From: a virus
DNA length: 43,232 nucleotides
IMG/VR virus record: IMGVR_UViG_3300025086_000063
Coordinates: 1-43,232 of that record
Reading direction: 5' to 3' (one strand)
Positions 1 to 4,593 of this stretch are shown in pieces. Both the position numbers and the translations under genes were made by a program. Every line of letters begins with the position of its first letter. Position 1 is the stretch's first letter. The notes under the pieces are model-generated. The model searched no databases, was not told the DNA's origin, and was given only the letters and a program-made list of their open reading frames with translations.

Positions 1-3
1 CAT
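1..3 (-). CDS. Start codon of a leftward gene leaving the window
   Basis: Only the ATG is inside the window (complement of CAT at 1-3). It is believed to be a real start because AGGAGG lies on the minus strand at 13-8, four bases before the ATG, and a TATACT box lies about 60 bases upstream. The gene would run left, away from the rightward early genes, in the same direction as the late virion genes at the other end of the window. Its product cannot be seen. Packaging genes are missing from the window, so one of them is a reasonable guess but only that. Confidence 0.5.
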
Positions 4-61
4 GTTGCCTCCTGTGTTGATATCTAGGTAAGCTTTTTTCCCATGCTTTATGGCTTCAATC

Positions 62-90
62 AGTATACCTTGGTTTTTGAAAATTTTGCA
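62..90 (-). promoter_or_regulatory. Candidate leftward promoter in the divergent region
   Basis: On the minus strand TATACT (67-62) is a good -10 box. TGCAAA (90-85), 17 bases upstream, is a poor -35 box with three of six matches. The predicted start would give a leader of about 50 nt before the ATG at position 3. The weak -35 suggests low basal activity or activation, as expected for a late promoter. This is inference from consensus only. Confidence 0.4.
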
Positions 91-185
91 GAAAATTTTT
101 TTGATTTGCCTATTTGTAAAGTTAGGGGGTGTCTTTTGAAAATCTACTGATTATTTATGTATATTTGAGATATATAGGTGACAGC

Positions 186-290
186 ATGTATCGTAATATA
201 TTTGGTGCATGGGGGGTAGGTGGGGTTTTAAATGCTGGAAAATCAGTATATCAATGTTTAAATATGTCTATCATTAGATTATATCTCTAA
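186..290 (+). CDS. Possible 34-aa peptide, doubtful
   Basis: An ATG at 186 is preceded by a good Shine-Dalgarno (AGGTGA) and opens 34 codons (begins MYRNIFGAWGVGGV). Its 3' part runs through the promoter/operator repeat at 256-310, which is also present at 1282-1336 without an equivalent frame, so the coding potential of that part is incidental. No family is recognised. It could be a leader peptide in the divergent region or chance. Confidence 0.2.
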   Translation: MYRNIFGAWGVGGVLNAGKSVYQCLNMSIIRLYL

Positions 291-310
291 TGATGCTATA
301 ATGGTTTTAA
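256..310 (+). promoter_or_regulatory. Early promoter with palindromic operator, copy 1
   Basis: A 55-bp block is repeated exactly at 1282-1336. It holds TATAAT at 297-302 with TTAGAT 17 bases upstream (274-279). Between and overlapping these is a 9-7-9 inverted repeat, ATCATTAGA (270-278) and TCTAATGAT (286-294). A dyad inside the core promoter is the usual position of a repressor operator. Exact conservation of the whole block in front of two different genes argues that promoter and dyad work together. It drives the small genes from 357. Confidence 0.7.
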
Positions 311-356
311 TCTCAAAGCAATAATGCATATTGAGAATAACTAGAGAGATAATACT

Positions 357-584
357 ATGAATGTATTTGATAATAAAAGTGGTGTTGATACTCTTGCACA
401 AATTATCTTAATTAGTTTAAGAAAACTTAAGCAAGAAGATAAGTTAGTGCAAAAGCTTATTGACGAACCTGCTAAATCTAAGTACGACATGTTGTACTTA
501 ATGGACTTAGCAAAAAACTATGCTGATAAAAAAGCAATGACTATGATACTTAAAGTCGAGAACTTCTATAGAGAAGTTAAGTAA
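357..584 (+). CDS. Small early protein, unknown
   Basis: A 75-aa protein and the first gene behind promoter copy 1. It begins MNVFDNKSGVDT and looks mostly helical, with Lys-rich amphipathic segments and a central KSKYDMLYLMDLAKNYADKK stretch. There is no signal peptide, membrane segment or cysteine motif. The ATG at 357 follows CTAGAGAGAT, a moderate ribosome site. Its place as the first rightward gene after the divergent control region suggests an immediate-early host-takeover or regulatory role, but no family is recognised. Confidence 0.7.
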   Translation: MNVFDNKSGVDTLAQIILISLRKLKQEDKLVQKLIDEPAKSKYDMLYLMDLAKNYADKKAMTMILKVENFYREVK

Positions 585-592
585 CTTAACAT

Positions 593-608
593 GGGGCAAG
601 GACGCCCC
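593..608 (+). other. GC hairpin between early genes
   Basis: GGGGC (593-597) and GCCCC (604-608) form a 5-bp stem with a 6-nt loop just after the stop at 584. It is followed by GAATTTA rather than a run of T, so it is more likely a processing or attenuation hairpin than a full terminator. Confidence 0.3.
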
Positions 609-628
609 GAATTTACTGGAGATATATT

Positions 629-721
629 ATGTTAATAGACGCATTGGAAGTTTATGTTATTGGTATGTTTTTAATTTGTATTTTAATATTACTATATTTT
701 ATAGGGGAGTATTTTAAATGA
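629..721 (+). CDS. 30-aa single-span membrane peptide
   Basis: The frame begins MLIDALEVYVIGMF and has a continuous hydrophobic run at about residues 8-25 (Val, Ile, Leu, Phe, Cys), followed by GEYFK. It is therefore a one-pass membrane peptide. The start follows ACTGGAGATATATT, a usable Shine-Dalgarno. Its stop overlaps the ATG of the next gene (ATGA at 718-721), a translational-coupling arrangement seen repeatedly in this genome, which supports expression. It may act on the host envelope early in infection. A similar membrane peptide lies at 4284-4394. Confidence 0.5.
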   Translation: MLIDALEVYVIGMFLICILILLYFIGEYFK

Positions 722-873
722 AACAATTAGAAATGTTTTGTACTATCAAGAAGTTCACACCAGTCGAGCAGTTAGCTAGACATATGAGAATGTTCAGGGT
801 TAATTTCACATATGATGAACTAAGAGCTTGGCATAAAAAAGCTAACGAGTTGACACAGAAAGTAAGTAAGTAA
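718..873 (+). CDS. Small basic protein, 51 aa, unknown
   Basis: The frame begins MKQLEMFCTIKKFTPVEQ and ends QKVSK. It is rich in Lys and Arg with a predicted helical core (EQLARHMRMFRVNF, YDELRAWHKKANEL), compatible with nucleic-acid or protein binding but matching no family I recognise. It is coupled to the upstream membrane peptide through ATGA and is followed by a GC hairpin at 881. The GGGGAG at 704-709 can serve as its ribosome site. Confidence 0.5.
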   Translation: MKQLEMFCTIKKFTPVEQLARHMRMFRVNFTYDELRAWHKKANELTQKVSK

Positions 874-880
874 ACTAACA

Positions 881-902
881 GCCCCCGAAAGGGGGCATTT
901 TA
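881..902 (+). terminator. GC-stem hairpin, probable terminator
   Basis: GCCCCC (881-886), loop GAAA, GGGGGC (891-896), then ATTTTAT. The stem is perfect with a stable GNRA tetraloop. The T-tract is short and interrupted, so termination may be partial and let the next gene be expressed at a lower level. Confidence 0.6.
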
Positions 903-915
903 TAGGAGAGAGAAA

Positions 916-1125
916 ATGAACATACTAGTAAACGACTTAACATTTATTATAGTAGACAAAGAAGGTTTTGATGATGGTAAAACATATCGTTTAAAAATTG
1001 GAAATATCATGGAAAAATATACACAATTACCTTTTACTATGATTATAAAAGAAAATGAATTGGGTTTTAGAAATATATGGTTAGAGGATTTTACAGAGGA
1101 TATGTTAGAGGAGATTAAATTATGA
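916..1125 (+). CDS. Small acidic protein, unknown
   Basis: A 69-aa protein with a strong ribosome site (AGGAGAGAG just before the ATG). It begins MNILVNDLTFIIVDKEGFDD. Alternating hydrophobic residues suggest a small beta-rich fold followed by an acidic helical tail (EDFTEDMLEEIKL). There are no cysteines and no membrane segment. It is the last gene before the strong terminator at 1138. The acidic, compact character is common in phage inhibitors of host proteins, but no function can be assigned. Confidence 0.65.
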   Translation: MNILVNDLTFIIVDKEGFDDGKTYRLKIGNIMEKYTQLPFTMIIKENELGFRNIWLEDFTEDMLEEIKL

Positions 1126-1137
1126 AGTAGTCTACGT

Positions 1138-1174
1138 AGCAGGGCTTAGAGAAATCTAGGCTCTGCTTTTTTTT
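1138..1174 (+). terminator. Strong rho-independent terminator, copy 1
   Basis: A 13-bp stem (1138-1150 with 1155-1167, two G-U pairs in RNA) closes a GAAA loop and is followed by eight T. An almost identical terminator ends the next unit at 2124-2160. Confidence 0.9.
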
Positions 1175-1187
1175 GGCCTAGAAGAAA

Positions 1188-1200
1188 TGATACCAGTTAT
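1188..1200 (+). repeat. TGATACCAGTTAT element, copy 1
   Basis: TGATACCAGTTAT followed by a GC-rich tail (CCCGCCGCCGACGCC). The same 13-mer with a similar GC tail recurs at 2174 and 2289, each time after a terminator or before a CGTGACATATGTCACG palindrome. Its function is unknown. Confidence 0.7.
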
Positions 1201-1254
1201 CCCGCCGCCGACGCCAACGCAAAAGTCCTCATATAAATATAGTTTTAACTATAG

Positions 1255-1270
1255 CGTGACATATGTCACG
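1255..1270. promoter_or_regulatory. CGTGACATATGTCACG palindrome, copy 1
   Basis: A perfect 16-bp dyad. This copy lies 12 bases upstream of the second promoter/operator repeat rather than next to a start codon. The spacing GTGA-N6-TCAC is that of CRP/FNR-family sites. Confidence 0.75.
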
Positions 1271-1281
1271 GTGTAATTTTG

Positions 1282-1336
1282 GTTTAAATATGTCTATCAT
1301 TAGATTATATCTCTAATGATGCTATAATGGTTTTAA
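1282..1336 (+). promoter_or_regulatory. Early promoter with palindromic operator, copy 2
   Basis: An exact copy of 256-310: TATAAT at 1323-1328, dyad arms at 1296-1304 and 1312-1320. It is 12 bp downstream of a CGTGACATATGTCACG site, a location where an activator could contact polymerase. It drives the 236-aa gene at 1399. Confidence 0.75.
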
Positions 1337-1398
1337 GTTAAGGAGATATTTTCCTTTATAAAAGCAATTAAGCTAACTTATAACTCATAGGAGTAACT

Positions 1399-2109
1399 AT
1401 GAAAACAAAAATAGAAAGCAATATCGTGAGCTTTAAAACCGATGATTTAGCTGTAAGAACTGGATATGGTTTTAGTCAAGCCATAGCCACTCAAGATGAA
1501 TTAGCTAGTGATTTCGCTAATGCTAACAAACTTGATACTGTTACCAAAAACCAAGATAATAAAAAGTTTAGTACATATCAAGATGTAAAAGACTATGTTA
1601 CTAAGTTCATGTCTGATAGTGGTAACTACACTAAAGTAAGATATGGCATAGCTCAACATCAAGTAGCTAAGCATTACAGCGAAGATGATACAGTATATCT
1701 TAAAAAATCAGATAATGGTGGATATGCTAAATCTACAGCTAAAAGCTATGATGAAGAACTTACACCCATGATGGCTTATGCTTTTTCTGATACTGTTTAT
1801 TCTGTATTAAAGAAAGAAAATGCTAAGACTAATCCTTTCGGTGTACGAGGTGAAGATATGAAAGGATTCATCAAGCCACTTAGAGAAGATGTACAGGGTA
1901 AAGTTAGAAAGCCTTATTCAAGGTTTGTTACTAAGGTGGTGAACATAATAGCTAATCATAATGCTATTGAAACACCTAAGACTAGTGACTTAGAAAAAGC
2001 TGTATCAGGTGTAAAATCCTTATATGGTCATTTTGAGAAATTAGGAGATACAAAAGCACAAAAGATTTTGCTTGGATTATCTTCTGAGTATCTCAAAAAA
2101 CTTAGCTAA
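1399..2109 (+). CDS. 236-aa early protein, unknown
   Basis: A monocistronic gene with its own promoter/operator, a strong ribosome site (TAGGAG, 6 nt before the ATG) and its own terminator at 2124, so it is likely made early and abundantly. It begins MKTKIESNIVSFKTDDLAVR. The protein is hydrophilic, with many Lys and Asp and repeated DTVTKN/KFSTYQDVKDYV-type segments. It has no cysteine motif, no membrane segment and no motif I recognise. It lies directly beside the putative origin, so candidates include an origin-binding or regulatory protein and a host-takeover factor. These are inferences from position alone. Confidence 0.8.
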   Translation: MKTKIESNIVSFKTDDLAVRTGYGFSQAIATQDELASDFANANKLDTVTKNQDNKKFSTYQDVKDYVTKFMSDSGNYTKVRYGIAQHQVAKHYSEDDTVYLKKSDNGGYAKSTAKSYDEELTPMMAYAFSDTVYSVLKKENAKTNPFGVRGEDMKGFIKPLREDVQGKVRKPYSRFVTKVVNIIANHNAIETPKTSDLEKAVSGVKSLYGHFEKLGDTKAQKILLGLSSEYLKKLS

Positions 2110-2123
2110 CTCTTAGCTACTTT

Positions 2124-2160
2124 AGCAGGGTCTAGAGAAATCTAGGCTCTGCTTTTTTTT
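2124..2160 (+). terminator. Strong rho-independent terminator, copy 2
   Basis: Stem 2124-2136 with 2141-2153 around a GAAA loop, then eight T. The second arm and T-run match the terminator at 1138-1174, showing duplication of the unit. It ends the 236-aa gene 15 bases after its stop. Confidence 0.9.
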
Positions 2161-2173
2161 GGCTCAAATTTTG

Positions 2174-2186
2174 TGATACCAGTTAT
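2174..2186 (+). repeat. TGATACCAGTTAT element, copy 2
   Basis: Followed by ATAG and CGACGACGCCG. The next palindrome (2211) is 24 bases downstream. Confidence 0.7.
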
Positions 2187-2210
2187 ATAGCGACGACGCC
2201 GAATCGGTTG

Positions 2211-2226
2211 CGTGACATATGTCATG
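2211..2226. promoter_or_regulatory. Palindrome copy 2, one half-site altered
   Basis: CGTGACATATGTCATG: the right half has one C-to-T change. It is not near a start codon. Its right end merges into the first TGTTCCA octamer of the origin region. Confidence 0.6.
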
Positions 2227-2288
2227 TTCCAGTATGCGTCTGTATTGCGTCAGGTAAGAAACTAAAACGAGATGTAATACCAAAGTTG

Positions 2289-2301
2289 TGATACCAGTTA
2301 T
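2289..2301 (+). repeat. TGATACCAGTTAT element, copy 3
   Basis: Followed by ACAA and CGACGACGCCG, which runs directly into the variant palindrome at 2315. A reverse-oriented near copy (12 of 13) is at 11067-11079. Confidence 0.7.
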
Positions 2302-2314
2302 ACAACGACGACGC

Positions 2315-2330
2315 CGTGACAAATGTCACG
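2315..2330. promoter_or_regulatory. Palindrome copy 3, altered centre
   Basis: CGTGACAAATGTCACG: both half-sites are intact and one central base is changed, so the half-sites and their spacing are kept while the centre drifts. This is what a protein-binding dyad would show. Confidence 0.65.
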
Positions 2331-2811
2331 CTTTGGTTTTGTTCCACGCCTTTACTTTTGTTCCAAAACGCCTACTTTGGTTGGAACAGAATTCCGTTGT
2401 ACTACTAGGGTTGTGAGCGTTTGTTCCAATGTTCCAATGTTCCACGAGGGTATACGCAGGGTTTTAACAATTTGAGAGTCAAGAGTCCTGTTTTCGCAGT
2501 GCAACCAAAGTTGCTCTAGCAGACTGTCCTATTTTTAGAGTGGAACATTGGAACAAACCTATAAATAAAATATAATCTATAATAATAACTATAATAAAAA
2601 CAAACGCTTACCATAGTTAACTTATCGTTGTTCCGTTCTGTTAGTAAAGTTAAAACAGTCTTTTTTATTGGAACACTTGGAACAACCATAAATATCAATA
2701 ACTTACAGGATTTGTTCCGTTCTATTCGTAAAGTTACATTGGAACACGATTTGGAACAACGCCAAAAACAGACGCAAACTACAAATAAATAGCAATCCTC
2801 AAACCAAAGCA

Positions 2812-2845
2812 AAACACTTGGATATTAGTAAAGTTATGCTATAAT
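2812..2845 (+). promoter_or_regulatory. Early promoter, TTGGAT-16-TATAAT
   Basis: TTGGAT (2818-2823) and TATAAT (2840-2845) are separated by 16 bp. A 32-bp block (2812-2843) is repeated exactly at 4470-4501. The spacer holds TTAGTAAAGTTA, also found in the origin region. The palindrome at 2897 lies about 52 bases downstream of the -10, the same arrangement as at the 4470 copy. Confidence 0.75.
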
Positions 2846-2896
2846 GGTTGTATAGTGTGAGTAGAGGAATAATTATACGAAACATTATTAATTAAC

Positions 2897-2912
2897 CGTG
2901 ACATATGTCACG
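2897..2912. promoter_or_regulatory. Leader palindrome copy 4
   Basis: A perfect CGTGACATATGTCACG 20 nt before the ATG at 2933, followed by an A-rich tract and CGGAG. A 32-nt block around it (2884-2915) is identical to 3259-3290. Confidence 0.8.
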
Positions 2913-2932
2913 CAAACAAAACGGAGTATATT

Positions 2933-3259
2933 ATGGTAGATAAAATAGCAAACAAAGACGCAAGTCAGTATGTAAATAGATGTGAAAGTTTTAATGGCAA
3001 CAACACCAAAGGTGCAAGATACAATGATAATTTATATGTTGTATACAGCTACGGACACCACTTTCCAATGTATGTCTATGACTACACTACAAGACAGTGG
3101 TACGCAAACAGCGACAAGTATTCACAGACTACATCAAAACACCAAACGCAATGCAGACCTAGATTTGAGATTGCCAGAAAGTTTAATAGAGAAGACCTTA
3201 TAAACCTTATTGACAGAGGTAGTCTTGCAGAGTGGGTAAAATGGCAAGCAGTCGCTTAA
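2933..3259 (+). CDS. Conserved-looking phage protein, 108 aa
   Basis: It begins MVDKIANKDASQYVNRCESF. It is aromatic-rich with a central segment (NLYVVYSYGHHFPMYVYD) followed by WYANSDKYSQTTSKHQTQ. That Tyr/His-rich core with a Lys-His-Gln tail recalls a small hypothetical protein common in phage early regions, but I cannot name the family with certainty. There is no membrane segment. It is the first gene after the 2812 promoter, with a CGGAG ribosome site. An overlapping +1 frame from 2982 is a shadow and was not called. A role in host takeover is a guess from location. Confidence 0.75.
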   Translation: MVDKIANKDASQYVNRCESFNGNNTKGARYNDNLYVVYSYGHHFPMYVYDYTTRQWYANSDKYSQTTSKHQTQCRPRFEIARKFNREDLINLIDRGSLAEWVKWQAVA

Positions 3260-3271
3260 TTATTAATTAAC

Positions 3272-3287
3272 CGTGACATATGTCACG
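3272..3287. promoter_or_regulatory. Leader palindrome copy 5
   Basis: A perfect copy in the 48-nt gap between the stop at 3259 and the ATG at 3308, 20 nt before that ATG, followed by CAACAGAGAGAGG (ribosome site). No promoter box is evident just upstream, so here it acts within a polycistronic message or as a site on its own. Confidence 0.8.
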
Positions 3288-3307
3288 CAACAGAGAGAGG
3301 TAAAGAA

Positions 3308-3484
3308 ATGGCAAAACAATTTGAAATGATAAAAGTAGCAATAGAAATACACGAAGATGATTGGAACGGAGATTTACGAATTAATGTAATGCGTGATAAT
3401 CACCTTATAGAACAATACACTGCAGTTGATTTAGAAGTGATTGAAGTTTCATCAAATTTAATAACGGAGAAAAACTATGAGTAA
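3308..3484 (+). CDS. Small acidic protein, 58 aa
   Basis: The frame begins MAKQFEMIKVAIEIHEDDWN and is preceded by GAGAGAGG. It is probably beta-rich and acidic, with no recognised family. Its end overlaps the next start by 8 nt (ATG at 3477), the coupling pattern typical of this operon. Its size, the leader palindrome and the ribosome site together support it as a real gene. Confidence 0.6.
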   Translation: MAKQFEMIKVAIEIHEDDWNGDLRINVMRDNHLIEQYTAVDLEVIEVSSNLITEKNYE

Positions 3485-3743
3485 ACTAACTTTAGTAGTA
3501 AAAGACGATAATGTACTTGGATTTTTACATGTATATCCAGAAGGCAACATACACACAGAGGAGGATATTGATGGAATGTTTGAGCAATTAATGTCTGTAA
3601 CACCAGAATATATGGACAGAGAATCTTGGAATAAACCAGACTTGGTTGGTGCAATCAAAGGGCATGTTAGTTGGTTCCGACCACATGATAAGGTTGAACC
3701 ACCGAAGACATACAATGTACTACCAAGAAAAACAAAGGAGTAA
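3477..3743 (+). CDS. Small early protein, 88 aa, unknown
   Basis: It begins MSKLTLVVKDDNVLGFLHVY. The N-terminal half is predicted to be beta-strands. A Pro- and Lys-rich C-terminus (KVEPPKTYNVLPRKTKE) follows a WFRPHDK segment. ACGGAGAAAAACT precedes the ATG, giving a good ribosome site. The antisense frame on 3458-3715 is rejected because this strand has a ribosome site and overlaps its neighbour by a coupling junction. No family is recognised. Confidence 0.7.
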   Translation: MSKLTLVVKDDNVLGFLHVYPEGNIHTEEDIDGMFEQLMSVTPEYMDRESWNKPDLVGAIKGHVSWFRPHDKVEPPKTYNVLPRKTKE

Positions 3744-3746
3744 ACT

Positions 3747-3935
3747 ATGAGTAAAGATTATTGTAGATGTTGCGAAACACATTTACGGGGTGAACGAGCA
3801 CAGCTCGGCTATGATACTTGTATGTCATGTGGTGAGTTTGAGGCACAAAAAGTAAAGCACACAATCGTGCCAATGCATAAATCAAACTATGTTGTAGTAA
3901 CCGATAAATCACTATTAAAGGAGAGATACAAATGA
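3747..3935 (+). CDS. Mini zinc-ribbon protein, 62 aa
   Basis: It begins MSKDYCRCCETHLRGE. The cysteine pattern CRCC and CMSCGEF, about 17 residues apart, fits a four-cysteine zinc ribbon or knuckle. The C-terminal half has no motif. The start follows AAAGGAG and lies 3 nt after the previous stop, so it is co-transcribed and probably coupled. Small zinc-ribbon proteins in phage early operons often bind host polymerase or nucleic acid, but which applies here is unknown. Confidence 0.7.
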   Translation: MSKDYCRCCETHLRGERAQLGYDTCMSCGEFEAQKVKHTIVPMHKSNYVVVTDKSLLKERYK

Positions 3936-4096
3936 AAATACTTGAATGGGGTGTATTTGTTGAGCGACCAGATGGCTCAACACACGAGATAATCTTAGAT
4001 GATATATCAAAGTCTAAGGTTGTTAAATATATAGATGACCTTGCAGAAGATGACGAGAATATTCGTGTAGACACGCAAGGCAACATTAAATGGTGA
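3932..4096 (+). CDS. Small acidic protein, 54 aa
   Basis: The frame begins MKILEWGVFVERPDGSTHE and ends DTQGNIKW. It overlaps the previous gene by four bases (ATGA) and has AAAGGAGAGA upstream. It is acidic (KYIDDLAEDDENI) with no cysteines and no recognised family. Coupled placement on both sides supports it. A strongly competing antisense frame (3745-4119) has no ribosome site and is taken as a shadow. Confidence 0.6.
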   Translation: MKILEWGVFVERPDGSTHEIILDDISKSKVVKYIDDLAEDDENIRVDTQGNIKW

Positions 4097-4104
4097 GGTG
4101 AGAG

Positions 4105-4287
4105 ATGACTAGAGAGCAAACATTAGACCAATTAATTGAACACAAAATAAGTCTTTTTAAAGAAGATACACCGATAGATGAATTGTATCGTGTTTTAGAG
4201 TGTTACATGAGAGATAGTTACAAGGGGTACAATAAAGAATCTTTAAAAGATGAATTAGAAGAGATGTTAAGAGAGGAGGAATTATGA
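4105..4287 (+). CDS. Small helical protein, 60 aa
   Basis: It begins MTREQTLDQLIEHKISLFKE, looks helical throughout and ends with a highly acidic helix (KDELEEMLREEEL). GGTGAGGTGAGAG precedes the ATG. It overlaps the membrane peptide that follows (ATG at 4284). No family is recognised. The amphipathic helices suggest an oligomer or a partner-binding factor. Confidence 0.6.
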   Translation: MTREQTLDQLIEHKISLFKEDTPIDELYRVLECYMRDSYKGYNKESLKDELEEMLREEEL

Positions 4288-4394
4288 ATGAATTTATATT
4301 GTACTGTAAGTTAACAGTACTTGTGCTGATACCATTGGTACTTATGGTGTCATGTGGATTAGCTATCTTTATTCATAAGACAGGAGGATTGTAA
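4284..4394 (+). CDS. 36-aa single-span membrane peptide
   Basis: The frame begins MNEFILYCKLTVLVLIPLVL. A hydrophobic run covers about residues 9-30, ending in FIHKTGGL, so it is a one-pass membrane peptide. GAGAGGAGGAATT gives a strong ribosome site. It closes the 2933-4394 operon just as the 30-aa membrane peptide at 629 lies in the first operon. The central cysteine (VSCGL) could also be read as a lipobox-like feature, but there is no proper charged signal-peptide N-region, so a plain membrane anchor is more likely. Confidence 0.5.
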   Translation: MNEFILYCKLTVLVLIPLVLMVSCGLAIFIHKTGGL

Positions 4395-4404
4395 AAGTTT
4401 GGGG

Positions 4405-4443
4405 TAGTGAGTGTTTTTTATTCTATTTTGTTTTCACTCACTA
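4405..4443 (+). other. 9-bp inverted repeat with T-rich loop
   Basis: TAGTGAGTG (4405-4413) pairs with CACTCACTA (4435-4443). The T-rich sequence is inside the 21-nt loop rather than after the stem, so it does not fit a standard terminator. It lies between the operon end and the next promoter. The remaining sequence to 4593 holds that promoter and the palindrome. Confidence 0.4.
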
Positions 4444-4469
4444 TCTCTCATCTAAGATAAACTAAATAG

Positions 4470-4503
4470 AAACACTTGGATATTAGTAAAGTTATGCTAT
4501 ACT
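4470..4503 (+). promoter_or_regulatory. Early promoter, TTGGAT-16-TATACT
   Basis: The 32-bp block 4470-4501 is identical to 2812-2843. The -10 differs by one base (TATACT at 4498-4503). It drives the DUF3150/AAA+/VWA operon. The palindrome at 4557 follows 54 bases after the -10. Confidence 0.7.
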
Positions 4504-4556
4504 ATTAATATCAGTGGGGGAACTATTAGATAAAGTAATCTCACTAATAACTTAAC

Positions 4557-4572
4557 CGTGACATATGTCACG
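4557..4572. promoter_or_regulatory. Leader palindrome copy 6
   Basis: A perfect dyad 21 nt before the ATG at 4594, followed by CAACAAAAATGGAG. A mini-frame starting inside the dyad (MSRNKNGVKL, stop overlapping the true ATG as ATGA) is present but has no ribosome site. Confidence 0.8.
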
Positions 4573-4593
4573 CAACAAAAATGGAGTAAAACT

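Larger units (their letters stand above)
2225..2758. other. Candidate replication origin with iterons
   Basis: This gene-free stretch carries 15 octamers of the type TGTTCCAA or its complement TTGGAACA (a few with G or C at the last position): forward starts at 2225, 2340, 2359, 2422, 2430, 2438, 2629, 2713; reverse starts at 2381, 2540, 2548, 2668, 2677, 2739, 2751. Three at 2422-2445 are in perfect 8-bp tandem, and pairs at 2540 and 2668 are spaced 8-9 bp. They flank an almost pure A/T segment at 2557-2607, a plausible unwinding element. Iterons plus an AT-rich core, next to early promoters and a terminator, are the hallmarks of a protein-initiated origin. The initiator could be the primase-helicase or an unknown early protein. 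Confidence 0.6.

Noticed and set aside
2225-2758. Repeats resembling a CRISPR array
   Set aside because: Units are only 8 bp, occur on both strands, have irregular spacing and no cas genes are present; iterons fit better.
2516-2812. A 98-aa minus-strand frame in the origin region
   Set aside because: It runs through the octamer repeats and the AT-rich core, is full of Cys, Phe, Val and Tyr with no ribosome site, and is explained by the repeats.
2982-3203. A 73-aa frame overlapping the 108-aa gene at 2933
   Set aside because: It has no ribosome site and lies entirely inside the better-supported gene; its Met/Thr-rich translation is a frame artefact.
3745-4119. A 124-aa minus-strand frame
   Set aside because: It lies antisense to two coupled rightward genes with ribosome sites, and its Ser/Leu/His-rich translation looks like a shadow.
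4405-4443. Rho-independent terminator
   Set aside because: The stem is good but the T-run is in the loop and none follows the stem; kept only as an inverted repeat. The same applies to 10087-10122.
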